A stretch of 24,409 nucleotides of DNA from JAYUHK01 sp043767025 (GTDB lineage: Bacteria; Bacteroidota; Bacteroidia; Chitinophagales; Saprospiraceae): assembly GCA_043767025.1 (NCBI GenBank), contig JAYUHK010000028.1:1-24409 (forward strand). The letters run 5' to 3'. Numbering within the stretch: the stretch's first letter is position 1; every line of letters starts with the position of its first letter. Of this stretch, positions 14,431 to 22,333 are shown one piece after another. The position numbers were made by a program, and so were the translations under genes. The notes under the pieces are model-generated. The model had not been told where the DNA came from and searched no databases. It saw only the letters and a list, made by a program, of their open reading frames with translations.

Positions 14431-15837
14431 CTATTTCGTCGGGTATTTTTTGAGTTGGGCGAGCAGCCAAAATTTTTCCGCCAAGTTTTTAGTTTCTAAA
14501 ATTTGCTCGCGCAATTCATTTTTATCTGCTTCCGTATTTATCAAATTTTGTGACAGTTTTTGGGTTATTTTTAGCAAATGTATGTAACTTTCTTTGTGAT
14601 AGCCAATGTCTTTTTGGCGGTAGATAAAATTTTTCATTGCCTCTAAATGCGAATCCAACAAATCAAATTCTTGAAGTTCATAAAAAATTTTTAGCAACGT
14701 AGATTTGGCTGCCAAATTGAGTAATAAGTCTTTGTATTCTGCTTTTTGTAGCAACTGCAAGGCTTCTGAATAGTTTTTTTGTTCGTATTTCAGCATCGCC
14801 GTGCTAAAACTCACCATACTTTCTTTGTGGTTGCTCTCCAAAAGCGACTGCGAAGTTTGGATAAAGTGGCTGACCCAGTCGAACTCTCCTGTTTTCAGTC
14901 CCAACGCGACTACGTTGCGGAAGGTAAATCTCGACAAGATTCCGTTCATTTGTAGCACGTTTTGTGACATAGCTCCGCGATACAATTCAAAGCCCGCTTT
15001 GGCAAAATCTTCGTTTCCTGCGTTGAGTCGCTTGATGCAATAATTGATAGCCAAAAGGTAGATGGCGCGAACTTCTCGTTCTGGAAACTCGGAACTGTGT
15101 AAAAAAATTAGTTCTTTGAGCTTGTTGAAATAGCCTTCCTCTTCGGACTTGGTGAGGCAAAAATAAGTGTTGTAATAAATGGCAATGGCAGGAATTTCTA
15201 AATATTTCGACTCGTGCAAAGTCGGTAAAATCATTTCCAATAAGCCAAAATTATAATCTGCCTTAAAAACGCTCTGGTGTGACAGCATAAAACACGTTTC
15301 TCGAAGTTTTACGGCTAAAAAAGAAATATCAATCGTGTCTGAAAGTTTTTGCAAAGGCAATTTTTCGGTTCGTTTTTCGGTCGAATAAAATTCATATTCT
15401 TCGGATTGCAGTTCGTATTGCGTATGAAAATAATCAGCATTGCGGAGCGGTTGCTGTTCCAAAATTCGAGCCGTATTTTTTGCCGCCACATCAAACTGTT
15501 TGCCCAAATGTCGCTTCCGATAAGCCGCCGCCACTTGCAGCGCGACGGTGGATTTTTGCTGCGACCACTCTCCAAAAGCCAAAAATTGTTCCATCAGTTT
15601 GAGCAGCCAACTCATCACGAAAAGCATCGCTTCGGAGTCGTATTGCGCCGCCTTTGGAAAAAGAAAATCAAAGGTTTTTTCTTTGCTTGGCGGCGTTTTA
15701 CAACCGCTCAAAAACGCAAAAAGCTGTGTCACATCTTTTCGTTTATTGAAAAAGGGCGACTGCAAAAACTCCGTCATCTGTCGCTTTTCAGATGCAGAAA
15801 ATGTGACAAAAAGTTGCCAAAGTTTGCTTTTTTCCAT
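14431..15837 (-). CDS. Helical-repeat (TPR-like) cytoplasmic protein, function unknown
   Basis: A 468-aa protein with no signal peptide or membrane segment and almost entirely alpha-helical composition. It starts MEKSKLWQLFVTFSASEKRQ and has MTEFLQSPFFNKRKDVTQLF, a motif I associate with a hypothetical family common in Saprospiria and relatives (recollection, not a search). The region about 320-440 contains TPR-like pairs of helices (FSTAMLKYEQKNYSEALQLL, TLLKIFYELQEFDLLDSHLE). Such repeats usually mediate protein-protein contacts. The partner is unknown; it sits between T9SS cargo genes, but on the opposite strand, so a link to secretion is only suggestive. The length and start look complete. 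Confidence 0.75.
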   Translation of the reverse strand: MEKSKLWQLFVTFSASEKRQMTEFLQSPFFNKRKDVTQLFAFLSGCKTPPSKEKTFDFLFPKAAQYDSEAMLFVMSWLLKLMEQFLAFGEWSQQKSTVALQVAAAYRKRHLGKQFDVAAKNTARILEQQPLRNADYFHTQYELQSEEYEFYSTEKRTEKLPLQKLSDTIDISFLAVKLRETCFMLSHQSVFKADYNFGLLEMILPTLHESKYLEIPAIAIYYNTYFCLTKSEEEGYFNKLKELIFLHSSEFPEREVRAIYLLAINYCIKRLNAGNEDFAKAGFELYRGAMSQNVLQMNGILSRFTFRNVVALGLKTGEFDWVSHFIQTSQSLLESNHKESMVSFSTAMLKYEQKNYSEALQLLQKAEYKDLLLNLAAKSTLLKIFYELQEFDLLDSHLEAMKNFIYRQKDIGYHKESYIHLLKITQKLSQNLINTEADKNELREQILETKNLAEKFWLLAQLKKYPTK

Positions 15838-15973
15838 ATTTACACAAAATAAATAAAAAATATTTCGAGCGTAAAAGTAGAATATTTTTAGAAAAAATTA
15901 AAATTATTTAACAAAAATAAGCATTTTGAAATAAAAATAAGAAAAATATTTTTAGAAATACCTTTTTTTGTCA

Positions 15974-16004
15974 TTGCAAGCCTCCATTTATTACTCAATC
16001 TTTG
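15974..16004 (+). promoter_or_regulatory. Candidate promoter of the 956-aa T9SS cargo gene
   Basis: TTG at 15974-15976, then 20 nt, then AATCTTTGC at 15997-16005, which matches TAnnTTTGc except for the first base. The leader to the ATG at 16053 would be about 42 nt. The rest of the 215-bp gap 15838-16052 is AT-rich without other clear features. Confidence 0.45.
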
Positions 16005-16052
16005 CATCAACAAATAAAGTTATCTCATTTTACATTTTCAATTCCTTAACTT

Positions 16053-18923
16053 ATGAAGTACAAAAATTTATTCTCTATCACAAATCGCAACGGCTGGAAG
16101 CTGCTTCTTGGCTCCCTGCTTTTCGTATTCCTCGTCGCCGCTCCCGCCAAAGGACAAGGCTGGATAAGGTACACCGACAAATTTCCCTGCTATAATGCTG
16201 TAAAAGCCACCCCCGACGGCGGCGTGTTAGGTGCTGCAGTTTTATTTGACTCTATGCGTCTTACAAAATATGACGCTCAAGGAAACAAACAATTTGAAAA
16301 AACTATATTACCGCAACAAGGCTTTGACAATGGCTCAATTTATAGAAATGTAAAGATTATTAACGCCCAACAAGGAAAATTTGGAATACTCGTTTCTAAT
16401 GCCGATGTAAATACATCTGGAATAATTGCTCCATCTGTTTGGTTTTTATTTGATAGTAAATGCAATTTGCTTTTAGAAAAAGTATTAGATAATCCTATAT
16501 TTTCTTGCGGTACAAGTGTAGTAGAAACGCCAGACGGAAATTTTATTTTCTACGGAAAAACTTTGATTAAGGTAGATGCTGCAGGAAATCAACTGTGGTC
16601 GAAGCCTAATTTAGACAGTTTTATGGGACGCTCTTTGGCAACAAATTCTTCAGGTGCTTTACTCGGCATTTCTCGTCCTGCGGTTCAATTTGGAATAGGT
16701 GTCACAAATAAATCTTATCTGACACGCTTTTCCCCTGACAGTGGAGACACCATTTGGACACGGTATTCAAACTGCGAACAAATAGTTAGTAACATCATTG
16801 CGACCGATGATAATAATTTTATTTATGCTTATATAAAGTGTACTGGGACATCATCGTCTAGTTCTCGTTTCAAAAAAATTGATGCAGACGGTAACACAAT
16901 TTGGGATAAAGCATCAAATTATGTGATAATTAATTCGATTCATATATATGATAACAACGGATTGGTAGCAGAAGAAAACGGCGGGGCAGCTTTTTTTACT
17001 TATAATGAGAATGAATATAAAACTTACATTACTAAAATTAATGGCGATGGGAGTTTAATTTTTAACAGTTTACTATCTAACTCTTCTTCGATTATTACTT
17101 TGATATACGCCGCAGATTCTGCTCCCAATGGTGGATATTATATTGGTGGAGAGGGAAATACCTCGTTTGTCGCCAAAACAGACAGCTATAGTAATATTTA
17201 TAATTCTGTGTTGTATGGTAAAGTATTCAAAGATGAAAATTTCGATTGCGAACTACAAGCAGGGGAGAAGGGTCTTGAAAATCGTATTTTTAGAATTGAC
17301 AAGCCTGCTGACGGAACGTATTATTTCTTCAATGGGGATAAAGATGGTAACTATAAAGTCAATTTAGACACAGGCAGCTATGTGATGAAGAAAGTAAACT
17401 CCCAAAATATGCCGCTTTGGACATCTTGCCAGCCAGCGTATGTTTTTCAGATTTCTAACAACGGCGATAGTATAAAAATAGATTTACCGCAAAAAGTTAT
17501 TGATAATTGCCCGCTTTTGAGTGTAGATATTTCAACTTCTGTTTTGAGGCGTTGTTTTGATAATAATTATTACAATATTTTGTATTGCAATTACGGAACG
17601 GCGACGGCTGAAAACGCATATATTGACATAAAATTAGATACTTTTTTGATATTTGAGTCCGCGTCTATCCCTTTGGCGAGCCAAACTGGTAACACGCTTC
17701 GATTTCAGTTGGGCAATATTTCTGCCGATACTTGCGGGTCTTTTTATGTCCGAGCGAAAGTAAGTTGCGATGCAGTGCTTGGGCAAACACACTGCACGGA
17801 TGCGCGTATTTATCCAGATACCAACTGCGTAGTCGTGCCAAATTGGTCGGGAGCAAACATCGTTATTACGGGAGTTTGTGTAGGCGATTCGGTTCGGTTC
17901 AAGATTCAAAACACAGGGACTGGCAATATGCCAAACTCTCAACCCTACTATGTCATCGAGGACGATGTGATTTTTATGACCCAAAATTTTCAGCTCAACG
18001 CTGGGCAAAGCACGACAATCAACTTTCCTGCCAACGGAAAGATGCGCCGCGTACAGACGGCAGCCATTCCCAACCATCCGTATCAGACTGCGCCTGCCGC
18101 TTGGGTGGAGGCTTGCGGAAATGCTGCGGCAAGTTTCGGTTTTGTGACCCAATACCCAACCAACAGCAACCCGCCGAGCAAGTCGGTAAGTTGTATTCAA
18201 AACGGCGGCTCTTTTGACCCTAATGACAAACAAGGTTTTCCGACAGGCTACGGAAGCAATAAATACATCGGTCTTGGACAAGATTTGGAGTATATGATTC
18301 GGTTTCAGAACACAGGGACAGATACGGCATTTACGGTCGTCATCAGAGATACGCTGCCTGCGTTTTTAACGCCTGCTACCTTGCAGGCGGGAGCGAGCAG
18401 CCACAAATATGAATTGGAGGTGTATGACAAAAATATTGTAAAATTCACATTTTCCAATATTTTATTGGTAGATAGCACGCGAAACGAACCTGCATCGCAC
18501 GGTTTTGTAAAGTTCAAAGTGCAGCAGTCGGCGACGGCGGCTTTGGGTTCTGTGATTCAGAACAAAGCGGCTATTTATTTCGACTACAACGCACCCGTCA
18601 TCACGAATTTGACGACGCACAAAATCGGAAAAGATTATGTGGTAGTTAAAAATATCGAAGTGGCATCGCCGAATATACAACTCAACGCGTACCCCAATCC
18701 GTTTAGTGAAAAGACGACATTGGAGCTAACGGGAGTGTCCGCAGGTCAAAAACTGATATTTTCACTTTACGATGTGACAGGTAAAATACTAAAAAAGTTG
18801 AATTTTGTTGGACATAATTTAGAAATCAATGCGGGCGATTTGCCGCAGGGCAACTATTATTTTCAGATACACACAGACGACGCACCGCCGCGTTGGATAG
18901 GCAGTGGAAAACTTACAAAATAA
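16053..18923 (+). CDS. Large secreted T9SS protein with DUF11/DUF7619-like domains
   Basis: A 956-aa protein. The signal peptide runs to about residue 36 (WKLLLGSLLFVFLVAAPAKG). Residues about 37-385 form a repetitive beta-rich region with TPDGG/GDGSL-type turns (VKATPDGGVLGA, VETPDGNFIFYGKTLIKVDA), consistent with a beta-propeller. About 388-455 is an SdrD B-like strand domain (YGKVFKDENFDCELQAGEKG). About 490-740 is a DUF11-like region, and about 745-875 matches the DUF7619-type module (SFDPNDKQ, MIRFQNTGTDTAFTVVIRDT, NKAAIYFDYNAPV). The last 80 residues are a T9SS type A sorting domain (NAYPNPFSEKTTLEL, LPQGNYYFQI). Such proteins are surface or secreted in Bacteroidota, usually with an adhesive or structural role that remains unproven. 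Single gene, ended by a strong palindromic terminator. Confidence 0.88.
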   Translation: MKYKNLFSITNRNGWKLLLGSLLFVFLVAAPAKGQGWIRYTDKFPCYNAVKATPDGGVLGAAVLFDSMRLTKYDAQGNKQFEKTILPQQGFDNGSIYRNVKIINAQQGKFGILVSNADVNTSGIIAPSVWFLFDSKCNLLLEKVLDNPIFSCGTSVVETPDGNFIFYGKTLIKVDAAGNQLWSKPNLDSFMGRSLATNSSGALLGISRPAVQFGIGVTNKSYLTRFSPDSGDTIWTRYSNCEQIVSNIIATDDNNFIYAYIKCTGTSSSSSRFKKIDADGNTIWDKASNYVIINSIHIYDNNGLVAEENGGAAFFTYNENEYKTYITKINGDGSLIFNSLLSNSSSIITLIYAADSAPNGGYYIGGEGNTSFVAKTDSYSNIYNSVLYGKVFKDENFDCELQAGEKGLENRIFRIDKPADGTYYFFNGDKDGNYKVNLDTGSYVMKKVNSQNMPLWTSCQPAYVFQISNNGDSIKIDLPQKVIDNCPLLSVDISTSVLRRCFDNNYYNILYCNYGTATAENAYIDIKLDTFLIFESASIPLASQTGNTLRFQLGNISADTCGSFYVRAKVSCDAVLGQTHCTDARIYPDTNCVVVPNWSGANIVITGVCVGDSVRFKIQNTGTGNMPNSQPYYVIEDDVIFMTQNFQLNAGQSTTINFPANGKMRRVQTAAIPNHPYQTAPAAWVEACGNAAASFGFVTQYPTNSNPPSKSVSCIQNGGSFDPNDKQGFPTGYGSNKYIGLGQDLEYMIRFQNTGTDTAFTVVIRDTLPAFLTPATLQAGASSHKYELEVYDKNIVKFTFSNILLVDSTRNEPASHGFVKFKVQQSATAALGSVIQNKAAIYFDYNAPVITNLTTHKIGKDYVVVKNIEVASPNIQLNAYPNPFSEKTTLELTGVSAGQKLIFSLYDVTGKILKKLNFVGHNLEINAGDLPQGNYYFQIHTDDAPPRWIGSGKLTK

Positions 18924-18969
18924 GTATTCTTCGTAAAAAAAGACGTGCGTATAGGTTGCCCCAACAAGA

Positions 18970-19009
18970 AAGCCCGCCAGAGTCGCAATATTGCAACTTC
19001 GGCGGGCTT
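18970..19009. terminator. Bidirectional terminator, 40-nt palindrome
   Basis: AAGCCCGCC (18970-18978) pairs with GGCGGGCTT (19001-19009), and the palindrome continues inward through a few mismatches to GCAATATTGC at the centre (18985-18994). T-rich tracts follow on both strands. It lies between the convergent ends of the 956-aa cargo gene and the beta-barrel gene and is by far the most GC-rich short segment nearby. Confidence 0.88.
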
Positions 19010-19049
19010 CTTATTTTTGCTAAAAATAAAGGAAAAGAAAGATTGTATC

Positions 19050-19691
19050 TTATATTTTCTTCATTTCTTTGGAAAAATCAAAAATATAGCCTACGCCAAG
19101 TTGAAAATTTTGGTTGTAAAGTTTTACTTTAGTAAAAACAATTCCATTTTCGTCTGTAAAATCTCCATTTAAAGTTGTCGCGATACTATGGTTGAAGTGC
19201 GCACTCAAACAGATATTTTTGTAGTATGCTCTCACGCCCAGCAAGCCGCCAAAATCCGTTTTGTTGTAAATCGGGATTACAAAATTCCCCCATTTACCGT
19301 CTTTGATGTAGTTTTCAGCATTCAAAAAACCTACATTGAAGCCGCCAAAAACGCTTAAATATTTATTGATTTTGTACTCGGCAGTCGGCAAAATATCTAT
19401 GTAGGAAAGTGCGGTCGAATATTTATTACTTTTGCTGTAATTTCCTTTTACCGAATATTGTACGCCCAAACTCGCACGCCAGCGTTTTCCAAAACTGTAC
19501 GTTGGACGAATTTCAGCGAAATAAAATGGCGTAAACTTACCTTGAAACGAATTTTGGTAAAAAGCGCACGGGGCATTTATCGCTGCGTTATTGCTCATAT
19601 TCAAGCCCGCACTTCCTGCGATAGAAAATTGGGCGAAGCAAGAAGCCTGCGCAAGCGCAAGCGAGAAGATAAAGACGCTTAATTTTTTCAT
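19050..19691 (-). CDS. Outer-membrane beta-barrel protein (porin-like family)
   Basis: A 213-aa protein. The signal peptide is MKKLSVFIFSLALAQASCFA with cleavage before QFSIAG. The mature part is made of alternating amphipathic strands typical of 8-stranded outer-membrane barrels of Bacteroidota (FYFAEIRPTYSFGKRWRASL, GVQYSVKGNY, FGGFNVGFLNAENY, FGGLLGVRAYYKNICLSAHF, FQLGVGYIFDF). The final strand ends IFDF followed by a short charged tail, rather than exactly on an aromatic residue. I chose the ATG at 19691; the frame is open 14 codons further up, but that extension (MLKQNNFIIKKNQS) would precede the signal peptide. It sits between T9SS cargo genes. A role such as OmpW/PorT-like or a generic barrel cannot be assigned. 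Confidence 0.8.
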   Translation of the reverse strand: MKKLSVFIFSLALAQASCFAQFSIAGSAGLNMSNNAAINAPCAFYQNSFQGKFTPFYFAEIRPTYSFGKRWRASLGVQYSVKGNYSKSNKYSTALSYIDILPTAEYKINKYLSVFGGFNVGFLNAENYIKDGKWGNFVIPIYNKTDFGGLLGVRAYYKNICLSAHFNHSIATTLNGDFTDENGIVFTKVKLYNQNFQLGVGYIFDFSKEMKKI

Positions 19692-19800
19692 TGATTGATT
19701 TTTTTTGATGATAAAATTATTTTGTTTTAACATTTTTCTAACATTTCAAACGAAAGCCTTTTTTTGGTATTGTATGAAAATATTTTTTTAACATTCCACA

Positions 19801-19842
19801 AAAAAAAACTGCGCACCAAAGTCTTGGTGCGCAGTTTTTTTT
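19801..19842. terminator. Bidirectional intrinsic terminator after the putative glycoside hydrolase
   Basis: An A-run followed by CTGCGCACCAA pairs with TTGGTGCGCAG and a T-run (19801-19819 with 19824-19842, loop AGTC). It lies 30 bp beyond the stop of the minus-strand gene ending at 19872 and separates it from the beta-barrel gene. Confidence 0.92.
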
Positions 19843-19871
19843 GAGAAATACGTTTAGGAACGCGCTACGAC

Positions 19872-22064
19872 TTATTTCACCAATTTTGAACGGTACAAAA
19901 TTCTGTTGTTGTCGTCGTCCGTAATCTGTAAAAAATAGATTCCAGCTTGTAGATTTCTCGTTTGTAGGGTAGCGGTTTCGCCGTTTATTTTTTCGGAGAG
20001 TACTTCTATCCCGAGCGCGTTGAATATTTGGATTCGAGCGAAAGGCTGATTGCTCGTAATTTGTATTTGCTCTTCAAAAGGATTGGGCGAAATAGCAAAC
20101 TGGCGTTTGCCGTTATTTTCCCAGCAACTGTTGTCGGCAAAAACGTCCGAATAAGTCATTTTTCCGTCTTTTCCTACTTGTCCAATTCGGTAATAAACTT
20201 CCGACAAGTGCGGCTGATTGTCCACAAAACTATAATGGTGCGTTGTTGCCGAGTTTCCGCTGCCGCTTACCGTCCCGATACTCTGCCATTCGACAGAACC
20301 AGTCGAATTTTTCGACCCTTTTTCGACTACGTAATAATTATTTTCGGATTCGGAGGCAGTAGCCCAATGTAATTTTACGGCTTTTTCGTCGCAGCGAGCA
20401 TCTACCGCTTGCCAATTCACGGAAAGTGGCGCGGAGCAGGCGTTGAAAAGCGTCATGGCTTCTATGATTGATTTATATTTGGGAGCAGGAACGAGTGTTG
20501 TATTTTGGTCCATCGTTTCGAGGATTCCCCAACTTCCGTACTGCGCGCTGCGTTGGCTGATGAGCGAAAAACTCATAGCGAGTAGGGGTTGGCTGCCTGT
20601 TTGGAGCGTCCGCACAAATGTGAACCACTCGTTGTATAGGTTGTACATGGCAGTATCGCGCTGGATGTCAAGCAGAGCCTGTGCGTAGGTCGGTGCTTCT
20701 CCGAAAGGCGTGGGCGTGACGTGCTGCCCGCCTTCATAAAAGATCATCGGAATATTGAGTGCATCTGCTATCTGTGTTTTTTGAGAAGTCAGCCATACTT
20801 TTTCGTCGGTTTCGCGCGTTTTTCGCACCCAATAAGCTACGTCTGCTACCGTTGCGTTTGCGCCGAGAATATCAAGTGCTGCGTCGCCGTCGCTGCCCAA
20901 TCCGAAGTAAAAGGCGGGCGAAAAAGCATCAAATGAGCCGGGTACCATATTGAATACTACACGGTTGCTTACGTCCTGCCAAGCCGCTTGTACTGCTACG
21001 ACTCTCACAATCCGGCTCAACTGACCTGCAAAAACGGTCGTCCATTGGTTCATACAATTTTGGATATAAGTCACCGTACATTCGGGCCACGGAAGTCCAG
21101 TTGCGATGCCGCCATATTTGTTTGCCCATTGGGCTTGTCCGAACATCCAATTCCAGATTTCGTTGCTATATTCTACATATAATTTACGAGATGGTGACAG
21201 GGTATTTTTGAAAAGCAAAGCCATATTTTGGATATAATTGTTGCTTGCGCGGTGCGGCACACAGACCCAACCATCGAGATTGTAGTCATTCATCAATTTT
21301 ATCATCATTTCATAGGGAATTCCTTTTTCATTGGTCCAAGTGTAGTTATCCATTTTTTGGCGGTCTGCCCAGTCGAAAAGCGTCGGCGAATCCCAATCAT
21401 ATTGGTCGGACTGCCCCCAGTTGTTGGTCTGCGCCCAATCCATGAATCGGACGCTTTTGAAAGTTTGCACCCGACTGAGCCAGAGCGGATTGAAGGGCTG
21501 CGTGGTGTAAGTAGCTACGTGTCCGGGCATAATGATGCGGATATTCCGCACAGGATTGGCGAGCGCAGAAGAAAGAACGGTCATTTCGAGATAATTACCA
21601 ACTAAATTGCCCAATAAGTCAAATGTTATTTGGTTAGGATTGACTTGAGTAACATTTTGTGATGCACCGTTGAACTCCAACTGTCCTGCGCCATCAAAAA
21701 AAACGGTGTAAGTACCTACTTTCCACCCATCTAAACCTGCCCATATAGTAGCAGTGGTTTGAGGAAACGCCTGCCCAGCTACCGTTTGTGGTGCTTTGGT
21801 AGGGTAGCCGTCCGGACGGTAAGCCAAGTAAGACGCCACCTGAGTATCGAAGGGACTGCCGTTGGGATTTCCGACATCTTTGGTGTACCAAGTTCGCGCG
21901 CCGTGCATCATGTCCACGAATGGAAGCTCTGTACCGTAGTCGCTCAAGCCGCCCAGATTGGTACCAAATTTGAGTTTGCAACTCTCGGGAAGCGGCGATT
22001 GTGAGAAAGTTGTGTTTTGGAGTAAAATTAATACAAAAAATGTTAAAATTTTGTTAATTTTCAT
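19872..22064 (-). CDS. Secreted putative glycoside hydrolase (clan A-like barrel) with T9SS sorting domain
   Basis: A 730-aa protein with signal peptide MKINKILTFFVLILLQNTTF (cleavage near SQ, residue 22). Residues about 30-180 form a beta-rich accessory domain (FGTNLGGLSDYGTELPFVDM). About 190-545 read as a TIM barrel of the retaining clan GH-A type: SVRFMDWAQTNNWG, DGWVCVPHRASNNY, then LYVEYSNEIWNWMF with Asn-Glu302 in the acid/base position, and IPMIFYEGGQH with Glu444 in the nucleophile position. About 555-645 is a fibronectin-III-like module (KLHWATASESENNYYVVEKG). The last 75 residues are a T9SS type A sorting domain (FAISPNPFEEQIQI, LQAGIYFLQI). I associate this type with unclassified 'cellulose-binding domain' hypotheticals of Planctomycetes and Bacteroidota (recollection). 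The substrate is unknown, and I cannot place it in a numbered GH family. Confidence 0.78.
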   Translation of the reverse strand: MKINKILTFFVLILLQNTTFSQSPLPESCKLKFGTNLGGLSDYGTELPFVDMMHGARTWYTKDVGNPNGSPFDTQVASYLAYRPDGYPTKAPQTVAGQAFPQTTATIWAGLDGWKVGTYTVFFDGAGQLEFNGASQNVTQVNPNQITFDLLGNLVGNYLEMTVLSSALANPVRNIRIIMPGHVATYTTQPFNPLWLSRVQTFKSVRFMDWAQTNNWGQSDQYDWDSPTLFDWADRQKMDNYTWTNEKGIPYEMMIKLMNDYNLDGWVCVPHRASNNYIQNMALLFKNTLSPSRKLYVEYSNEIWNWMFGQAQWANKYGGIATGLPWPECTVTYIQNCMNQWTTVFAGQLSRIVRVVAVQAAWQDVSNRVVFNMVPGSFDAFSPAFYFGLGSDGDAALDILGANATVADVAYWVRKTRETDEKVWLTSQKTQIADALNIPMIFYEGGQHVTPTPFGEAPTYAQALLDIQRDTAMYNLYNEWFTFVRTLQTGSQPLLAMSFSLISQRSAQYGSWGILETMDQNTTLVPAPKYKSIIEAMTLFNACSAPLSVNWQAVDARCDEKAVKLHWATASESENNYYVVEKGSKNSTGSVEWQSIGTVSGSGNSATTHHYSFVDNQPHLSEVYYRIGQVGKDGKMTYSDVFADNSCWENNGKRQFAISPNPFEEQIQITSNQPFARIQIFNALGIEVLSEKINGETATLQTRNLQAGIYFLQITDDDNNRILYRSKLVK

Positions 22065-22333
22065 TGTTTTTATTGTTAAAGTGTGTGTGAATGAATGTGA
22101 AAGATTGCGACTTTAACGCAAGTTGCAGAAAATAATTATGATTTGCAAATAAGGAAGAGAAAAAGTTGTGAAGTTTTTGGCGGTCTAAACTTTTGTTCTT
22201 TTAAAATTTTTGGCTTACGTCCTTTTTTTAGGAGCATAAAAAAGTTGTCCGACAAACATTGGCATCAGAAAAAAAGCACAAAATTTTACTTATTTTTGAC
22301 TGTATTTCTTACTGCACGCAATCAACGAAGCGA

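Noticed and set aside
17634..18281. A 215-aa minus-strand ORF.
   Set aside because: It is antisense to the DUF11-like part of the 956-aa secreted protein and has a Cys/Arg-rich shadow composition.
3761..18779. TGTGA/TCACA strings read as CRP-type regulator half-sites.
   Set aside because: They are mostly inside coding regions and lack the paired TGTGA-N6-TCACA arrangement, so a transcription-factor reading is unlikely.
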